Below are positions 15,865 through 26,825 of a stretch of DNA of 64,000 nucleotides, one piece after another (the stretch's first letter is position 1; each line of letters opens with the position of its first letter). The notes beneath the pieces are model-generated. The model searched no databases. It was not told the origin of the DNA and saw only the letters and a program-made list of their open reading frames with translations. Origin of the DNA: Ruminiclostridium sufflavum DSM 19573 (GTDB lineage: Bacteria > Bacillota > Clostridia > Acetivibrionales > DSM-1351); NCBI RefSeq assembly GCF_003208175.1, contig NZ_QKMR01000021.1, positions 19,024 through 83,023 on the forward strand, in the 5' to 3' direction. A program made the translations under genes and the position numbers.

Positions 15865-16329
15865 ATGAATATAGAATACATTAATCCTTTTATTGAGGCA
15901 AGTCAAACTGTATTGCAGCAAGTTGGAAATCTTGAAGCAAAGCTTGGCAAGGTTTTTCTCAGATCTTCCCCATATAAAGGTGAGGCAATAGTTATTATGG
16001 TCGGGATAACCGGTAAAATGCGAGGGCAAACCATTTTTACAATGTCAAGGCAGACAGCCTTCAGAATAGCGTCGGCTATGATGGGCGGCATGCCGGTTGA
16101 CGAATTAAACGAGATTTCAAAGAGTGCATTGTCTGAATTGACTAATATGATATTGGGTAATACTGCAACCTTGCTTTACAATAAGGGTATCGGGATAGAA
16201 ATAACTCCTCCGTCTTTATTATTAGGTGAAAATTTATCAATATCTCAATCGAAAATGCAAACCATATGTATTCCTCTACATTTGTCAGACACAGAAACCT
16301 TAGAGATTGATTTGTCTGTTGAAGAGTAA
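15865..16329 (+). CDS. CheX-like chemotaxis phosphatase
   Basis: About 154 residues. CheX proteins dephosphorylate phospho-CheY. The match rests on the N-terminal NPFIEASQTVLQQV, the phosphatase helix ISKSALSELTNMILGN with its conserved E and N, and the CIPL...IDLSVE ending. The start is the ATG at 15865, 8 bases after AAGGTGG; the longer frame has no ribosome site. No other chemotaxis gene is adjacent, so it probably acts with Che proteins encoded elsewhere, perhaps downstream of the receptor at 25275. A terminator follows. Confidence 0.82.
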   Translation: MNIEYINPFIEASQTVLQQVGNLEAKLGKVFLRSSPYKGEAIVIMVGITGKMRGQTIFTMSRQTAFRIASAMMGGMPVDELNEISKSALSELTNMILGNTATLLYNKGIGIEITPPSLLLGENLSISQSKMQTICIPLHLSDTETLEIDLSVEE

Positions 16330-16395
16330 GAAAAATTACATAATCTATAGAAATATAAAAACAAGGTTGGCAAGCCGACATTGCTTATGTAAAAT

Positions 16396-16427
16396 AAAAA
16401 AGATGGTATGCACCATCTTTTTTATTT
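16396..16427 (+). terminator. Terminator after the CheX-like gene
   Basis: AAAAAAGATGG / CCATCTTTTTT hairpin with a six-base loop and T-run. Intrinsic and probably bidirectional. Confidence 0.85.
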
Positions 16428-16531
16428 TAATCCAAGGAGGTATAAGCACAATTTAACTGGCACAAGGGATTAAATTAGATATAATATAATTATTTTATTA
16501 ATAGATTGAGAATGAAAGGAAGTTATATCGG

Positions 16532-17026
16532 ATGGCATTGAATATAGTTTTAGTTGAACCTGAAATTCCGCAGAATACAGGCAATATTGTCAGGACCTGT
16601 GCAGCCACGGGTACAATTCTTCACTTGGTAGGCCCGCTTGGCTTTTCAATAGAAGATAAATATTTAAAAAGAGCAGGGCTGGACTATTGGGAGGAGGCAG
16701 AAATAAAATATTATGACTGCTTGGATGAATTTATAAAGGCACATGGCCATAAGAAATTATATTACTCCACTACAAAGGCACTGAACAAGTATAGTGATGT
16801 CAGTTTTGAGGAGGATTGCTTTATCCTGTTTGGCAAGGAGACAGCAGGTCTGCCCGAGGAGCTGCTGAAGGAGAATAAAGACAGCTGCATAAGAATACCC
16901 ATGAAAGAGGGAATACGCTCTCTGAACCTGTCTAATTCGGTGGCTGTTGTAGTATATGAGGTGTTAAGACAGAAAGACTTTACACATTTGGAAACGCAGG
17001 GGCATCTGGTGAAATTTAATTGGTAA
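16532..17026 (+). CDS. trmL: tRNA (cytidine/uridine-34 2'-O)-methyltransferase
   Basis: A SPOUT-class enzyme of 164 residues that methylates the wobble nucleotide of some leucine tRNAs with S-adenosylmethionine. The start LNIVLVEPEIPQNTGNIVRTCAATG, the LFGKETAGLPEELL loop and the C-terminal knot IRIPMKEGIRSLNLSNSVAV are diagnostic. ATG start behind GAAAGGAAG. It is flanked by a terminator upstream, so it forms its own unit. Confidence 0.94.
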   Translation: MALNIVLVEPEIPQNTGNIVRTCAATGTILHLVGPLGFSIEDKYLKRAGLDYWEEAEIKYYDCLDEFIKAHGHKKLYYSTTKALNKYSDVSFEEDCFILFGKETAGLPEELLKENKDSCIRIPMKEGIRSLNLSNSVAVVVYEVLRQKDFTHLETQGHLVKFNW

Positions 17027-17192
17027 AGGCTTCTCGTCCATGTACAATTTACGGCAGATAGGTACAGAGGCAGTTTTTTGAAATTGGTATGTGATAAATA
17101 TGTGAAATTGGGTATATTAAAATGTGAATATCTTATTTTGCATATTTTATCATGAATATAGCTGATTTTTATATAAGGAGCGGTGATTCAAA

Positions 17193-18305
17193 ATGGTAAA
17201 CAGAACCAGACTTGTTGACGAATTTATTGAATTGGTTAAAATAGACAGCTTGTCGCGAAAAGAACGAAAAATGTGTGACGCGCTGAAACAGAAGCTTGCA
17301 GCATTGGGATACAGCCCTGCTGAAGATGATGCGGGAGAGAAGATTGGCGGTGAATGCGGCAATATTATATGCAATGTGAAGGGTTCAAAAGCTGTTCCTG
17401 CCGTTTTAATTACTGCACATATGGATACCGTTGTGCCGGGGATTGGGAAAAAACCTGTTATTGATGGCGATATCATCAGAAGTGACGGTACTACCATATT
17501 AGGCGGCGATGATATTTCAGGGGTTGCTGTTATACTTGAAGCTTTAAAGGTTCTGAAGGAAAATAATATACAGCATGGAGATATACAGATTGCCTTTACC
17601 ATAGCTGAGGAAATAGGCCTGATGGGCGCGAAAAATATGGATTTCAGCAAAATATATGCGAAATACGGTTTTATTTTAGACAGTGACGGCAAAATCGGAT
17701 GTGCCGCGGTTAATGCACCTTCTCAAAATAAAATTCATGCCGTTATAAAGGGAAAAACCGCTCATGCAGGAATAGAGCCCGAAAATGGAATCAGTGCCAT
17801 TTCAATTGCGGCTGATGCTGTTTCAAATATGAGGCTGGGTAGAATAGATGAAGAAACCACTGCAAATATCGGCGTTATTAACGGAGGCAGCGCAACTAAT
17901 ATTGTTTGTGACAGAGTTGAGATAGAAGGAGAAGCCAGAAGCAGACAGCAGTCCAAGCTGGAAGCTCAGACAATTCATATGAAGGAGTGCTTTGAGAAGG
18001 CGGCTGAAAAATGGAACGGTCAGGTTGAATTTAATACTCAGCTTGAATACCCGTCCTTCAGTATCGGGAAAGAGGCAGATATAATAAAAATTCTGGAAGC
18101 GGCAGCAGCAAAGTGCGGGCTTGATTTTGAAGCTATTTCCACAGGAGGCGGCAGCGATACAAACATATTTAATTCAAAAGGCATTGAATCAGTTGATTTA
18201 AGTATTGGAATGACAATGGTACACAGCGTGAATGAACAAATATCAATAACAGATATGGAAAAGGCGGCAGAATTCCTTATTTCCATAATAGAAAATGTTA
18301 AGTAG
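17193..18305 (+). CDS. M20-family metallopeptidase (PepT-like)
   Basis: A 370-residue cytoplasmic zinc aminopeptidase/tripeptidase-like protein. The di-zinc site motifs are present: TAHMDTV (His, Asp), GGDDISGVAV (Asp), TIAEEIGLMGA (catalytic Glu and ligand Glu), DSDG (Asp) and, near the end, MVHSVNE (His). The middle dimerisation domain carries KTAHAGIEPENGISA. YqjE-like PepT2 proteins have this size. The exact peptide or acyl substrate cannot be told. ATG start behind AAGGAGCGG. Confidence 0.88.
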   Translation: MVNRTRLVDEFIELVKIDSLSRKERKMCDALKQKLAALGYSPAEDDAGEKIGGECGNIICNVKGSKAVPAVLITAHMDTVVPGIGKKPVIDGDIIRSDGTTILGGDDISGVAVILEALKVLKENNIQHGDIQIAFTIAEEIGLMGAKNMDFSKIYAKYGFILDSDGKIGCAAVNAPSQNKIHAVIKGKTAHAGIEPENGISAISIAADAVSNMRLGRIDEETTANIGVINGGSATNIVCDRVEIEGEARSRQQSKLEAQTIHMKECFEKAAEKWNGQVEFNTQLEYPSFSIGKEADIIKILEAAAAKCGLDFEAISTGGGSDTNIFNSKGIESVDLSIGMTMVHSVNEQISITDMEKAAEFLISIIENVK

Positions 18306-18342
18306 CTTTTATTGATGCTGGGGCCAAATGGGGGGATATATA

Positions 18343-19248
18343 TTGCAGACTACTTTAAAGCTATCGGAAATATCTATAAATGATAAAGGGCTATTTGACG
18401 AATATTTTAAAAGGACAGATTTACAAACATCTGAAATGAGCTTTACAAATTTTTATATCTGGAGAGATTATTACAAAATAAAATTTAGCCTTATAAATGA
18501 TTTTTTGTGCATAATAGCTTCTGTTGAGGATAACCCGTTTTGTTTTTTCCCGGTTGGAGATTACAGCAATACTGAGGACTTAAAGAACGCAATTTTTGCA
18601 ATCAGAGATTATTTTTATAACAGAAACAAGGATTTTATGATATGCAGGGTATCGGAGATGCAGATTTCAGTTCTTGAAGATTTGGGTATCAGGTTTATTG
18701 CCGAGGAGGACAGAAATAATTTTGATTATATATATTCTGTACAGAAGCTTTCAACCTTGTCGGGAAAGAAACTTGACGGGAAAAGAAACCACATAAACAA
18801 ATTTAAAAAGCTTCATACCTTCAAGTATGAAGAGATTTCTGATGAAAACATATCAAGCTGTATAGATATATTGGAAAAATGGTCGGTACAAAGGAACTAT
18901 AAAGAGGAAGAAAGCCTTATTGCAGAAAGAAAGGCTAATCTTGACCTGCTGGATAACTATAATTTTTTGAGGGTTAAGGGTGCGCTTATAAAGGTGGATG
19001 GAAAACCGGAAGCCTTTACGGTGGGCGAAAAGCTGAACAGCAATACGGTCGTAATACATGCGGAAAAGGCAAATGCGGAGATAAACGGGCTTTATCCTCT
19101 GGTAAACCAGCAGTTTCTTGCAAACCACTGGAAGGGAATAGAATATGTAAACAGGGAACAGGATCTTGGAATTGAAGGTTTAAGAAAAGCAAAGCTATCT
19201 TATAATCCAATTACAATATTGGAAAAGTTTACTGTAAGGCTTTGTTAA
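18343..19248 (+). CDS. DUF2156 (phosphatidylglycerol lysyltransferase-like, GNAT-fold) protein
   Basis: About 301 residues without membrane segments. It resembles the soluble acyltransferase-like domain of MprF-type proteins (DUF2156): FTNFYIWRDYYKIKFS at the start, KRNHINKFKK in the middle, and GLYPLVNQQF...YVNREQDLGIEGLRKAKLSYNP at the end, a typical GNAT acceptor region. No MprF flippase domain is present, so transfer of an aminoacyl group is only a guess. The TTG at 18343 fits the GGGGGGA ribosome site better than the ATG at 18328. It follows the peptidase after about 35 bases. Confidence 0.82.
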   Translation: MQTTLKLSEISINDKGLFDEYFKRTDLQTSEMSFTNFYIWRDYYKIKFSLINDFLCIIASVEDNPFCFFPVGDYSNTEDLKNAIFAIRDYFYNRNKDFMICRVSEMQISVLEDLGIRFIAEEDRNNFDYIYSVQKLSTLSGKKLDGKRNHINKFKKLHTFKYEEISDENISSCIDILEKWSVQRNYKEEESLIAERKANLDLLDNYNFLRVKGALIKVDGKPEAFTVGEKLNSNTVVIHAEKANAEINGLYPLVNQQFLANHWKGIEYVNREQDLGIEGLRKAKLSYNPITILEKFTVRLC

Positions 19249-19276
19249 ATATTTATTAATTTCGGCTTTTATACTA

Positions 19277-19305
19277 TTGATAATGTTTAAAAAATAATAT
19301 AAAAT
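19277..19305 (+). promoter_or_regulatory. Sigma-A promoter of gap, with overlapping inverted repeat
   Basis: TTGATA (19277-19282), 17 bases, TAAAAT (19300-19305). An inverted repeat TGATAAT (19278-19284) / ATTATCA (19304-19310) spans the promoter and could be an operator, although no cggR-like regulator is adjacent. The leader to the ATG would be about 85 bases. Confidence 0.6.
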
Positions 19306-19384
19306 TATCATTGGTTTAGGAAATTCAAATCAATTGTTTTGTTGATAAGCATTTATATGCTTGACTAATTAATAAAAATTTTAG

Positions 19385-20407
<1,023 letters not shown>

Positions 20408-20431
20408 TTATTGCTAATAAACAAATTATAT

Positions 20432-20476
20432 AAAAAAGCTGCCGGCAGGAATCAAATCCATGCGGCAGCTTTTTTG
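20432..20476 (+). terminator. Terminator of gap
   Basis: AAAAAAGCTGCCG / CGGCAGCTTTTTT, a 13-bp stem with an 18-base loop and T-run. Confidence 0.9.
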
Positions 20477-20563
20477 CGTCTTATTTCGAAAACCTTGAAA
20501 TAGTATAAATTGCGTTGGCTATATATAAATAATATAATATCGAAAAAGAGATAATAAATACTA

Positions 20564-20592
20564 TTGACATAGCATATAAAAATGTGTATTCT
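20564..20592 (+). promoter_or_regulatory. Sigma-A promoter of the copA-csoR operon
   Basis: TTGACA (20564-20569), 17-base spacer, TATTCT (20587-20592). The predicted start point falls at about 20599, at the left edge of the CsoR-type operator. Confidence 0.8.
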
Positions 20593-20598
20593 ATTAGT

Positions 20599-20616
20599 AC
20601 ACCCCACAGGGGGTGT
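20599..20616 (+). promoter_or_regulatory. CsoR-type copper operator
   Basis: ACACCCCACAGGGGGTGT, a G/C-rich inverted repeat of the kind bound by CsoR (C-tract, short centre, G-tract), very conspicuous in this AT-rich gap. It lies 7 bases after the -10 box and ends just before the copA ribosome site. CsoR bound here should block transcription until Cu(I) releases it. csoR itself is the second gene of the operon, so the loop is autoregulatory. Confidence 0.8.
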
Positions 20617-20629
20617 GGAGGAGGATGCT

Positions 20630-23224
20630 ATGAACGAAAAATTTAATGTAAGAGGAATGACCTGTTCTGCTTGTTCAGCTGCCGTTGAAAAGAGCGTAAA
20701 AAAGGTAGATGGTGTCGCTTCCGTTAATGTTAATCTATTGTCAAATAGTATGACGGTTGAATATGACAGCACTGTAACTGATAATGGTAAAATTATTCAG
20801 GCGGTAACTGATGCAGGGTATAGTGCTTTTATATTTACAAATAGAAAGTCAGCTTTACAAAAGACTGAAAAAATAAGTCCGGTCGAAGATGAGATCAAGG
20901 AAATGAAAAAGAGGCTTGCCATATCGTTTTTGTTTCTTATTCCGCTGTTATATATTTCAATGGGGCATATGTTCAATTTACCCTTACCGGAATTACTGCA
21001 CGGTGAAGCGAATGCATTAACCTTCTCGTTTATACAGTTTTTGCTTACGCTGCCGATTGTTTTTGTAAATAAAAAATATTATACGGTTGGATTTAAAACC
21101 TTATTTCACGGCTCACCTAACATGGATTCACTGATTGCCATAGGTTCATCGGCAGCTGTGGCATATGGAATATTTGCAATTTTTAAGATAGGATATGGGC
21201 TGGGTCACAACCAAATGGATATTGTTAATCAATATAAGATGGATTTGTACTTTGAATCCGCAGCTACAATCTTGGCATTAATAACCTTGGGAAAGTACCT
21301 TGAAACAAAGTCAAAGGGAAGAACCTCTGAAGCCATAACAAAGCTGATGAATTTGGCACCTAAGACAGCAACGGTTGTCCGTGACGGTAAGGAATCCGAA
21401 ATATCAGTGGATGATGTTGTTATAGGGGATTTGATTTTAGTGAGACCCGGTCAGAGTATACCCGTAGACGGAGTTATTATTGAAGGTGCTTCGGCAGTGG
21501 ACCAGTCTGCGCTGACAGGAGAGAGTATTCCTGTGGAAAAAAAGAGCGGAGATAAAGTAATTGCTGCAACAATAAACAAAACCGGATTTTTCAAGTTTAA
21601 AGCTGAAAAGGTAGGAGAGGACACAACTCTTGCAAAGATTATCGAGCTGGTTGAGGAAGCCGGCTCATCAAAGGCTCCGATTGCAAAGCTGGCAGATAAG
21701 GTAAGCGGGATTTTTGTTCCGGTGGTTATATCAATAGCTGTTATAGCTACAATAACATGGCTGCTTTTAGGGCAATCCTTTGAATTCGCACTTTCCATAG
21801 GAATCGCGGTGCTTGTGATATCCTGCCCCTGTGCATTGGGACTTGCGACACCGGTTGCCATTATGGTCGGAACCGGCATGGGTGCTTCAAACGGCATATT
21901 GATTAAGTCGGCAGAGGCATTGGAAACCGCGCATACAATTAATACGGTTGTCCTTGATAAAACAGGAACAATTACAGAGGGCAGACCTAGAGTAACTGAT
22001 ATAGTAACGGCGGGGGATATAAGCGAGACTGAGCTTCTTGAAATTGCAGCATCTATTGAAAAGCCTTCTGAACACCCTTTGGCAGAAGCAATCCTTGAAA
22101 AAGCAAGTAATTCGGGAATTAAATTGAAGGCTGCAAAAGAATTCAGTACAATTGAAGGACGGGGCCTTTATGCTGTTATTGACGGAAAACAGTATATTGC
22201 GGGTAATATAGCACTTATGAATGAAAGAAATATTGAGGTATATGAATTCAAAAGTACTTCAGATACCTTTGCAGATGACGGTAAAACACCGCTGTTTTTT
22301 GCAGATGCAGGAGATAAAAGGCTTTTAGGCATAATCGCTGTAGCTGATGTTATTAAGGCAACAAGCTTTGAGGCTGTTAAACAATTCAAGGCTATGGGTA
22401 TAAATGTTGTAATGCTTACAGGTGATAACAAAAAAACTGCGGAGGCAATAAGAAAGCAGTTGGACATTGATAGGGCAGTTGCCGAGGTTTTTCCTCAGGA
22501 TAAGGAGAGAGAAATCCGCAGCATACAGGATAGCGGCAAGAGGGTGGCGATGATTGGTGACGGTATAAATGACGCTCCTGCTTTGGCAAGGGCAGATGTA
22601 GGTATAGCAATCGGTGCCGGAACTGATATTGCCATTGAATCTGCGGATATAGTCCTGATAAAGAGTGATTTGCAGGATGCAGTTACAGCCATTCGTCTAA
22701 GTAAAGCGACAATACGAAACATAAAGCAAAATCTGTTCTGGGCATTTTTTTATAATGCAATAGGGATTCCTCTTGCCGCAGGAGTATTTTACTCGTTGCT
22801 GGAATGGAAGCTGAATCCAATGTTTGGTGCGGCAGCAATGAGTATGAGCTCAGTCTGTGTTGTAACAAATGCATTAAGGCTGAAGCTTTTTAAAAGCAGG
22901 GGTATAGAGGAAGGAGCCTATAGCAGCGACAGGTATGACCAATTAAATATAAATACGGGCAATACCGAAAATATTAAACAAGGAGATGGAGATATGAAAA
23001 AAATAATGGAGATTGAAGGAATGACATGCGGACATTGCCAGGCAAGAGTTGAAAAGGCGCTGAATGCAATTGACGGTGTGGCGGCAAAGGTTGATTTGAA
23101 GAAGAAAATAGCAATAGTGGAGCTAAAGACGAATGTAGATAACGATACTCTCAGAAGTGCAGTAAGTGACGCAGGGTATGAGGTGGTTTCTGTCAGTGAA
23201 AAGAAGGGCTTGTTTGGGAAATAG
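20630..23224 (+). CDS. copA: Copper-exporting P1B-type ATPase with fused C-terminal CopZ domain
   Basis: About 864 residues. Order of parts: an N-terminal heavy-metal domain with GMTCSAC (Cys 12 and 15); the first four membrane helices; an actuator domain with TGES; a CPC transport motif near residue 398; DKTGT near 442 (phosphorylation site); GDGIND near 643; the last two helices ending near 750. After a linker there is a second heavy-metal domain with GMTCGHC at the extreme C-terminus, which is unusual for CopA. An internal ribosome site and ATG precede this domain. The first ATG behind GGAGGA (20630) is the start. It exports Cu(I), is preceded by a CsoR operator and followed by csoR after 22 bases. 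Confidence 0.95.
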   Translation: MNEKFNVRGMTCSACSAAVEKSVKKVDGVASVNVNLLSNSMTVEYDSTVTDNGKIIQAVTDAGYSAFIFTNRKSALQKTEKISPVEDEIKEMKKRLAISFLFLIPLLYISMGHMFNLPLPELLHGEANALTFSFIQFLLTLPIVFVNKKYYTVGFKTLFHGSPNMDSLIAIGSSAAVAYGIFAIFKIGYGLGHNQMDIVNQYKMDLYFESAATILALITLGKYLETKSKGRTSEAITKLMNLAPKTATVVRDGKESEISVDDVVIGDLILVRPGQSIPVDGVIIEGASAVDQSALTGESIPVEKKSGDKVIAATINKTGFFKFKAEKVGEDTTLAKIIELVEEAGSSKAPIAKLADKVSGIFVPVVISIAVIATITWLLLGQSFEFALSIGIAVLVISCPCALGLATPVAIMVGTGMGASNGILIKSAEALETAHTINTVVLDKTGTITEGRPRVTDIVTAGDISETELLEIAASIEKPSEHPLAEAILEKASNSGIKLKAAKEFSTIEGRGLYAVIDGKQYIAGNIALMNERNIEVYEFKSTSDTFADDGKTPLFFADAGDKRLLGIIAVADVIKATSFEAVKQFKAMGINVVMLTGDNKKTAEAIRKQLDIDRAVAEVFPQDKEREIRSIQDSGKRVAMIGDGINDAPALARADVGIAIGAGTDIAIESADIVLIKSDLQDAVTAIRLSKATIRNIKQNLFWAFFYNAIGIPLAAGVFYSLLEWKLNPMFGAAAMSMSSVCVVTNALRLKLFKSRGIEEGAYSSDRYDQLNINTGNTENIKQGDGDMKKIMEIEGMTCGHCQARVEKALNAIDGVAAKVDLKKKIAIVELKTNVDNDTLRSAVSDAGYEVVSVSEKKGLFGK
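22994..23224 (+). CDS. Possible internal start: CopZ-like copper chaperone from the 3' end of copA
   Basis: In frame with copA, the ATG at 22994 has AAGGAG at 22980-22985, 8 bases upstream, as good as any true ribosome site in this window. Starting there gives a 76-residue protein with one heavy-metal domain ([11 protein letters not shown]...) of exactly CopZ size. The site lies in the linker between ATPase and C-terminal domain. The sequence thus allows both a fused domain and a free chaperone. Expression of the short form is an inference. Confidence 0.5.
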   Translation: MKKIMEIEGMTCGHCQARVEKALNAIDGVAAKVDLKKKIAIVELKTNVDNDTLRSAVSDAGYEVVSVSEKKGLFGK

Positions 23225-23246
23225 TACTTGAAATACAGGAGGTTAT

Positions 23247-23510
23247 ATGAAAGCAGATAAAGAGAAGGTCATGCGTCTTTTAAAAACAGCCAGAGGCCAG
23301 CTGGACGGTATTCTGAAAATGGTTGATGAGGATAGGTACTGTGTTGACATATCAAATCAGCTTCTGGCGACTCAGGCTATTTTGAGAAACGTTAACAGGG
23401 AGGTGCTTAATGCACACTTGAATTGTTGCGTGAGAGATGCATTTGACAAGGGTGATTCCCAGAACAAAATCGAAGAGATTATGGGAATAATGGATAAGCT
23501 GACAAAATAG
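23247..23510 (+). CDS. csoR: Copper-sensing repressor CsoR
   Basis: An 87-residue all-helical DUF156 regulator. The Cu(I) ligand set can be read as Cys-32 (RYCVDI), His-57 and Cys-61 (AHLNCC), with the 25- and 4-residue spacing of true CsoR proteins. KADKEKVMRLLKTARGQLDGI is the family N-terminus. It binds the operator before copA when copper-free. ATG start behind CAGGAGG, 22 bases after copA. Confidence 0.92.
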   Translation: MKADKEKVMRLLKTARGQLDGILKMVDEDRYCVDISNQLLATQAILRNVNREVLNAHLNCCVRDAFDKGDSQNKIEEIMGIMDKLTK

Positions 23511-23679
23511 CAAGGTGTTGCAGGTCACGGAAATAATTATTACCAAGTTATAATATCTAGTTTTAATTCATAATACAATATGCTATAATTATTTTTAAAT
23601 GTGAATAATTTATTCAAGCGGTATGCCGCTTGAATACGAGGCATATACAATGTAAATGATTATGGAGGTTAGCGGTAAT

Positions 23680-24867
23680 ATGATTATAAAACCAAAGTTC
23701 CGTGGATTTATTTGTACAACATCACATCCTGTGGGCTGTGAATATAATGTAAGACAGCAGGCGGAATATGTTAAAAAGCAAAAAAGGATTGACGGGGCAA
23801 AAAAGGTATTAGTAATAGGAGCGTCAACAGGCTATGGCCTTTCATCCAGAATAGCGGCGGCTTTTGGCTGCGGCGCAGCCACAATAGGTTTATTTTTTGA
23901 AAAGCCTGCTTCAGGAAACAGAACAGCTTCAGCAGGCTGGTATAATTCGGCGGCTTTTGAGAAAATTGCAAAGGAAGAGGGCTTATATGCTAAGAGCATA
24001 AATGGCGATGCCTTTTCAAATGAAATTAAGCAGCAGACCATAGAGCTTATAAAGAAGGATCTTGGCAGGATTGATATGGTTATTTACAGCTTGGCGTCAC
24101 CAAGAAGAACTCATCCGGAAACAGGAGAAGTATTTAATTCTGTTTTAAAACCTATAGGCTCTCAATATACGTCAAAGACAGTTGATTTTCATACCGGAAA
24201 GGTTGAAGAAATAACTATTGAACCTGCTGATGATGAAGAAATCAGACAGACTGTTGCCGTAATGGGCGGAGAAGATTGGGAAATGTGGATGGCTGCACTT
24301 AAAAGTGCAGATGTACTTGAAGAAAATGCAGTAGCATTGGCATATTCATATGTGGGACCGGAGATGACACATGCTGTTTATAGGGAGGGAACTATAGGCA
24401 GAGCAAAGGATGACCTTGAGGCTGCCGCCTTTAAGATTACTGACAGGCTGAAGGATGTGGGGTGCAGGGCTTTTGTGTCAATAAATAAAGCTGTTGTCAC
24501 CCAAGCCAGTGCGGCTATACCTGTTATATCACTTTATGTCAGTATTTTATTTAAAGTAATGAAAGAAAAAAATACACATGAGGGCTGTATAGAGCAGATG
24601 TACCGTATGCTTGAGGACAGGGTTTATTCGGGTGATATGAAGCTGGACAGCAAGGGCAGAATTTGCATGGATGATTGGGAAATGGCAGAAAGTGTTCAGT
24701 CAGAGGTATCAGGCTTATGGGATAAGGCCGGCAATGACAATATTGCCGATATTGCAGATGTGGAAGGCTACAGAGCAGAATTTTTCAAGCTTTTCGGCTT
24801 TGGCTTTGCTGCTGTTGATTACAGTGCGGATGTAGAAATTGATGTGAAGATTGACAGTATTGAATAA
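23680..24867 (+). CDS. fabV: Trans-2-enoyl-CoA/ACP reductase, FabV/TER family
   Basis: A 395-residue NAD(P)H-dependent enoyl reductase. Family traits: MIIKPKFRGFICTTSHPVGC at the start, the nucleotide loop VIGASTGYGLSSRIAAAFG, the SLASPRR segment and the active-site AYSYVGPEMTHAVYREGTIGRAK with the Tyr/Lys pair. In Clostridia such enzymes reduce crotonyl-CoA irreversibly (TER) or serve fatty-acid synthesis; sequence alone does not decide. The ATG at 23680 gives the family N-terminus, 11 bases after GGAGG. A strong terminator follows at 24957. Confidence 0.93.
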   Translation: MIIKPKFRGFICTTSHPVGCEYNVRQQAEYVKKQKRIDGAKKVLVIGASTGYGLSSRIAAAFGCGAATIGLFFEKPASGNRTASAGWYNSAAFEKIAKEEGLYAKSINGDAFSNEIKQQTIELIKKDLGRIDMVIYSLASPRRTHPETGEVFNSVLKPIGSQYTSKTVDFHTGKVEEITIEPADDEEIRQTVAVMGGEDWEMWMAALKSADVLEENAVALAYSYVGPEMTHAVYREGTIGRAKDDLEAAAFKITDRLKDVGCRAFVSINKAVVTQASAAIPVISLYVSILFKVMKEKNTHEGCIEQMYRMLEDRVYSGDMKLDSKGRICMDDWEMAESVQSEVSGLWDKAGNDNIADIADVEGYRAEFFKLFGFGFAAVDYSADVEIDVKIDSIE

Positions 24868-25274
24868 GCTGCTTGAAAGACTAAGGTTATATGCGGGTAT
24901 CAGATTTTGCACCATAGCCTGTCGTTTTAAAAGAGTTATGTTTTGGCATTAGACTGCAAAAAGCCGGAATATATGATTTTATAAGATCATATATTCCGGC
25001 TTTTTTAATATGTTTATCATGCCGAGGTGCAAAGCTTCAAGCGATATTTCAAAAATGCTGTATAATTAAGTAGTAAATACTGGGTTTCTATTTACAAATA
25101 AGAAATAATTATAGAAAGTTTTAAAAAAAATATTATTATGGAAGGAATTAGTAAACAAATGTAGAATAATGAAATATTGACTAATAATAGGTGTATAAAT
25201 TTCTGTAATTTTCTCCCTATTAAGATGCAATAATCAAATATTTATTCAAAAAACTAAAAGGAGTGACTCGCTTA
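24868..25274 (+). other. Non-coding gap between fabV and the chemoreceptor gene
   Basis: About 400 bases. It holds the fabV terminator at 24957-25007, then an AT-rich stretch without a reading frame or a clear promoter, and the AAAAGGAG ribosome site for the chemoreceptor. I saw no convincing sigma-D promoter. Confidence 0.6.
24957..25007 (+). terminator. Terminator of fabV
   Basis: AAAAAGCCGGAATATATGAT pairs with ATCATATATTCCGGCTTTTTT around TTTATAAG, a stem of about 20 bp with T-run. Confidence 0.93.
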
Positions 25275-26807
25275 ATGCCAGAAGATTTAAACAGCCTGTT
25301 TACTAAGAATTTGTTGCACTATCAGAAGGAGCTTAGTGATTCAATATCGTTTTATTGTACATTAGGTGGTTTTGCGGGAGTGGCTTTTTATGCAGTTATG
25401 AAGCTTGTAGGCATAATGCCGATATTCGAATGGATGAATTTACTCTATTTTTCCTTGCCTATAATCTTTAATGTTACTCTGATGTTTATATCCAATCAAA
25501 TTTTAAAAAGGAGAGATATAGCAACATATGTAAATATCTACAAATATATTATTGTAACCGTTGCATGTATAAATGACATTGCAATATCAATTTTTATTCC
25601 ATACAGAGATGCATGGGGAGTAATTATATTGATATTCTTTGTGGCAGCCTTTTACCTTGATAAAAAAGTTGTATTGTATGGCATAGCTTTCAGTTCGGCG
25701 ATAAGTATTGTTACATTTTATATTAACACATGCCCGGAAGAATTAAGCCTGTCAATCGGAGATTTAACTACAAGAATACAAATGGTAGGATTCGGCGGTG
25801 TCGCTGCATTTATAAGTGCATGTATGGGTAAAAAGCTTCTTTATAGATCCTGCCAGAATGAGTTCAATGTAAGTAAATCGCTTAATGACCTTCAAACTGT
25901 TGTAGCTAAGGTAAAGGAGGTATCCAATACCCTTTCGGATTCCAGCGGCTTGATTACACAGCTTGCATCTCAGCAGCAGGAAGCAGCAGAAATAACTGCT
26001 GTCAATACATCAGATATTCTTACAGGTGCCGTAAATACTTCTGAAAGCGTAAAGGAAGCAACGGAGCTTATATCACAGCTTGTTCAGGGAACTAAGCATA
26101 TGAAGGAAGATACTATCAGTGTTATAAACAACTCGGAAGAGCTTAAAAATGTCGCAGGGAAGGGCCGTAATTCCATTGATGACGCTGTTGAAAAAATAAT
26201 GAAAATTAAGGAAAGTGCCACTGCAACATATGCAAGTGCAAAGGAGCTTGATATAAAGGCTCAGAAGATTGACAAAATAGTGGCATGTATTCAGGGGATT
26301 TCAAAACAGACAAATCTGCTGTCACTCAATGCGACAATTGAAGCTGCAAGAGCGGGAGAATACGGCAAAGGCTTTGCCGTTGTTGCAGGTGAGATAGGAA
26401 AGCTTGCCGATCAGAGCCAAAGGTCGCTGGATGATATAACAAAGAATCTCAGGGATATATTTCAACATGAAAACAAGGTGGATGACTTGGTATCGAATGT
26501 TGAGGAAGGCGTTGAAATAATCAATATGTCGAGAGAGTACTACCAAAATATAATTGATGCGTTAAGTACAACCATTCATTCACTTCTGAATATTAAAGAT
26601 GTATCGGAGCAGCAGCTTTTACATACCGAGATGGTCAATAGTTTTATAGTTGAGGTTGAAAATGCCACAGTTATGACCACTCAGAATATAGAGGCTACCA
26701 CTGCTTCAACAGAGGAAGCATTTGCCTCAAGTGAGGAATTATTTACTTCTGCACGTGCTCTTAATGACATTGCAAAGGAAATAAATGAGATGATACTAAA
26801 AATTTAA
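25275..26807 (+). CDS. Methyl-accepting chemotaxis protein with polytopic membrane sensor
   Basis: About 510 residues. The first 190 form about six hydrophobic helices with short loops, with no large extracellular ligand domain and no clear HAMP. The rest is a coiled-coil signalling domain with the conserved hairpin tip [38 protein letters not shown] (about residues 340-380). It probably senses a membrane-linked or intracellular cue. The ATG at 25275 has AAAAGGAG 11 bases upstream; the GTG at 25263 overlaps that site. The esterase gene follows within 20 bases. Confidence 0.92.
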   Translation: MPEDLNSLFTKNLLHYQKELSDSISFYCTLGGFAGVAFYAVMKLVGIMPIFEWMNLLYFSLPIIFNVTLMFISNQILKRRDIATYVNIYKYIIVTVACINDIAISIFIPYRDAWGVIILIFFVAAFYLDKKVVLYGIAFSSAISIVTFYINTCPEELSLSIGDLTTRIQMVGFGGVAAFISACMGKKLLYRSCQNEFNVSKSLNDLQTVVAKVKEVSNTLSDSSGLITQLASQQQEAAEITAVNTSDILTGAVNTSESVKEATELISQLVQGTKHMKEDTISVINNSEELKNVAGKGRNSIDDAVEKIMKIKESATATYASAKELDIKAQKIDKIVACIQGISKQTNLLSLNATIEAARAGEYGKGFAVVAGEIGKLADQSQRSLDDITKNLRDIFQHENKVDDLVSNVEEGVEIINMSREYYQNIIDALSTTIHSLLNIKDVSEQQLLHTEMVNSFIVEVENATVMTTQNIEATTASTEEAFASSEELFTSARALNDIAKEINEMILKI

Positions 26808-26825
26808 GATTGGAGAGTGTTTGAT

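Noticed and set aside
22860..23000. Frameshift or gene fusion error between copA and the C-terminal copper domain
   Set aside because: The frame is continuous with no stop or odd junction, and the linker is composed like a normal coding region, so a true fusion is simpler.
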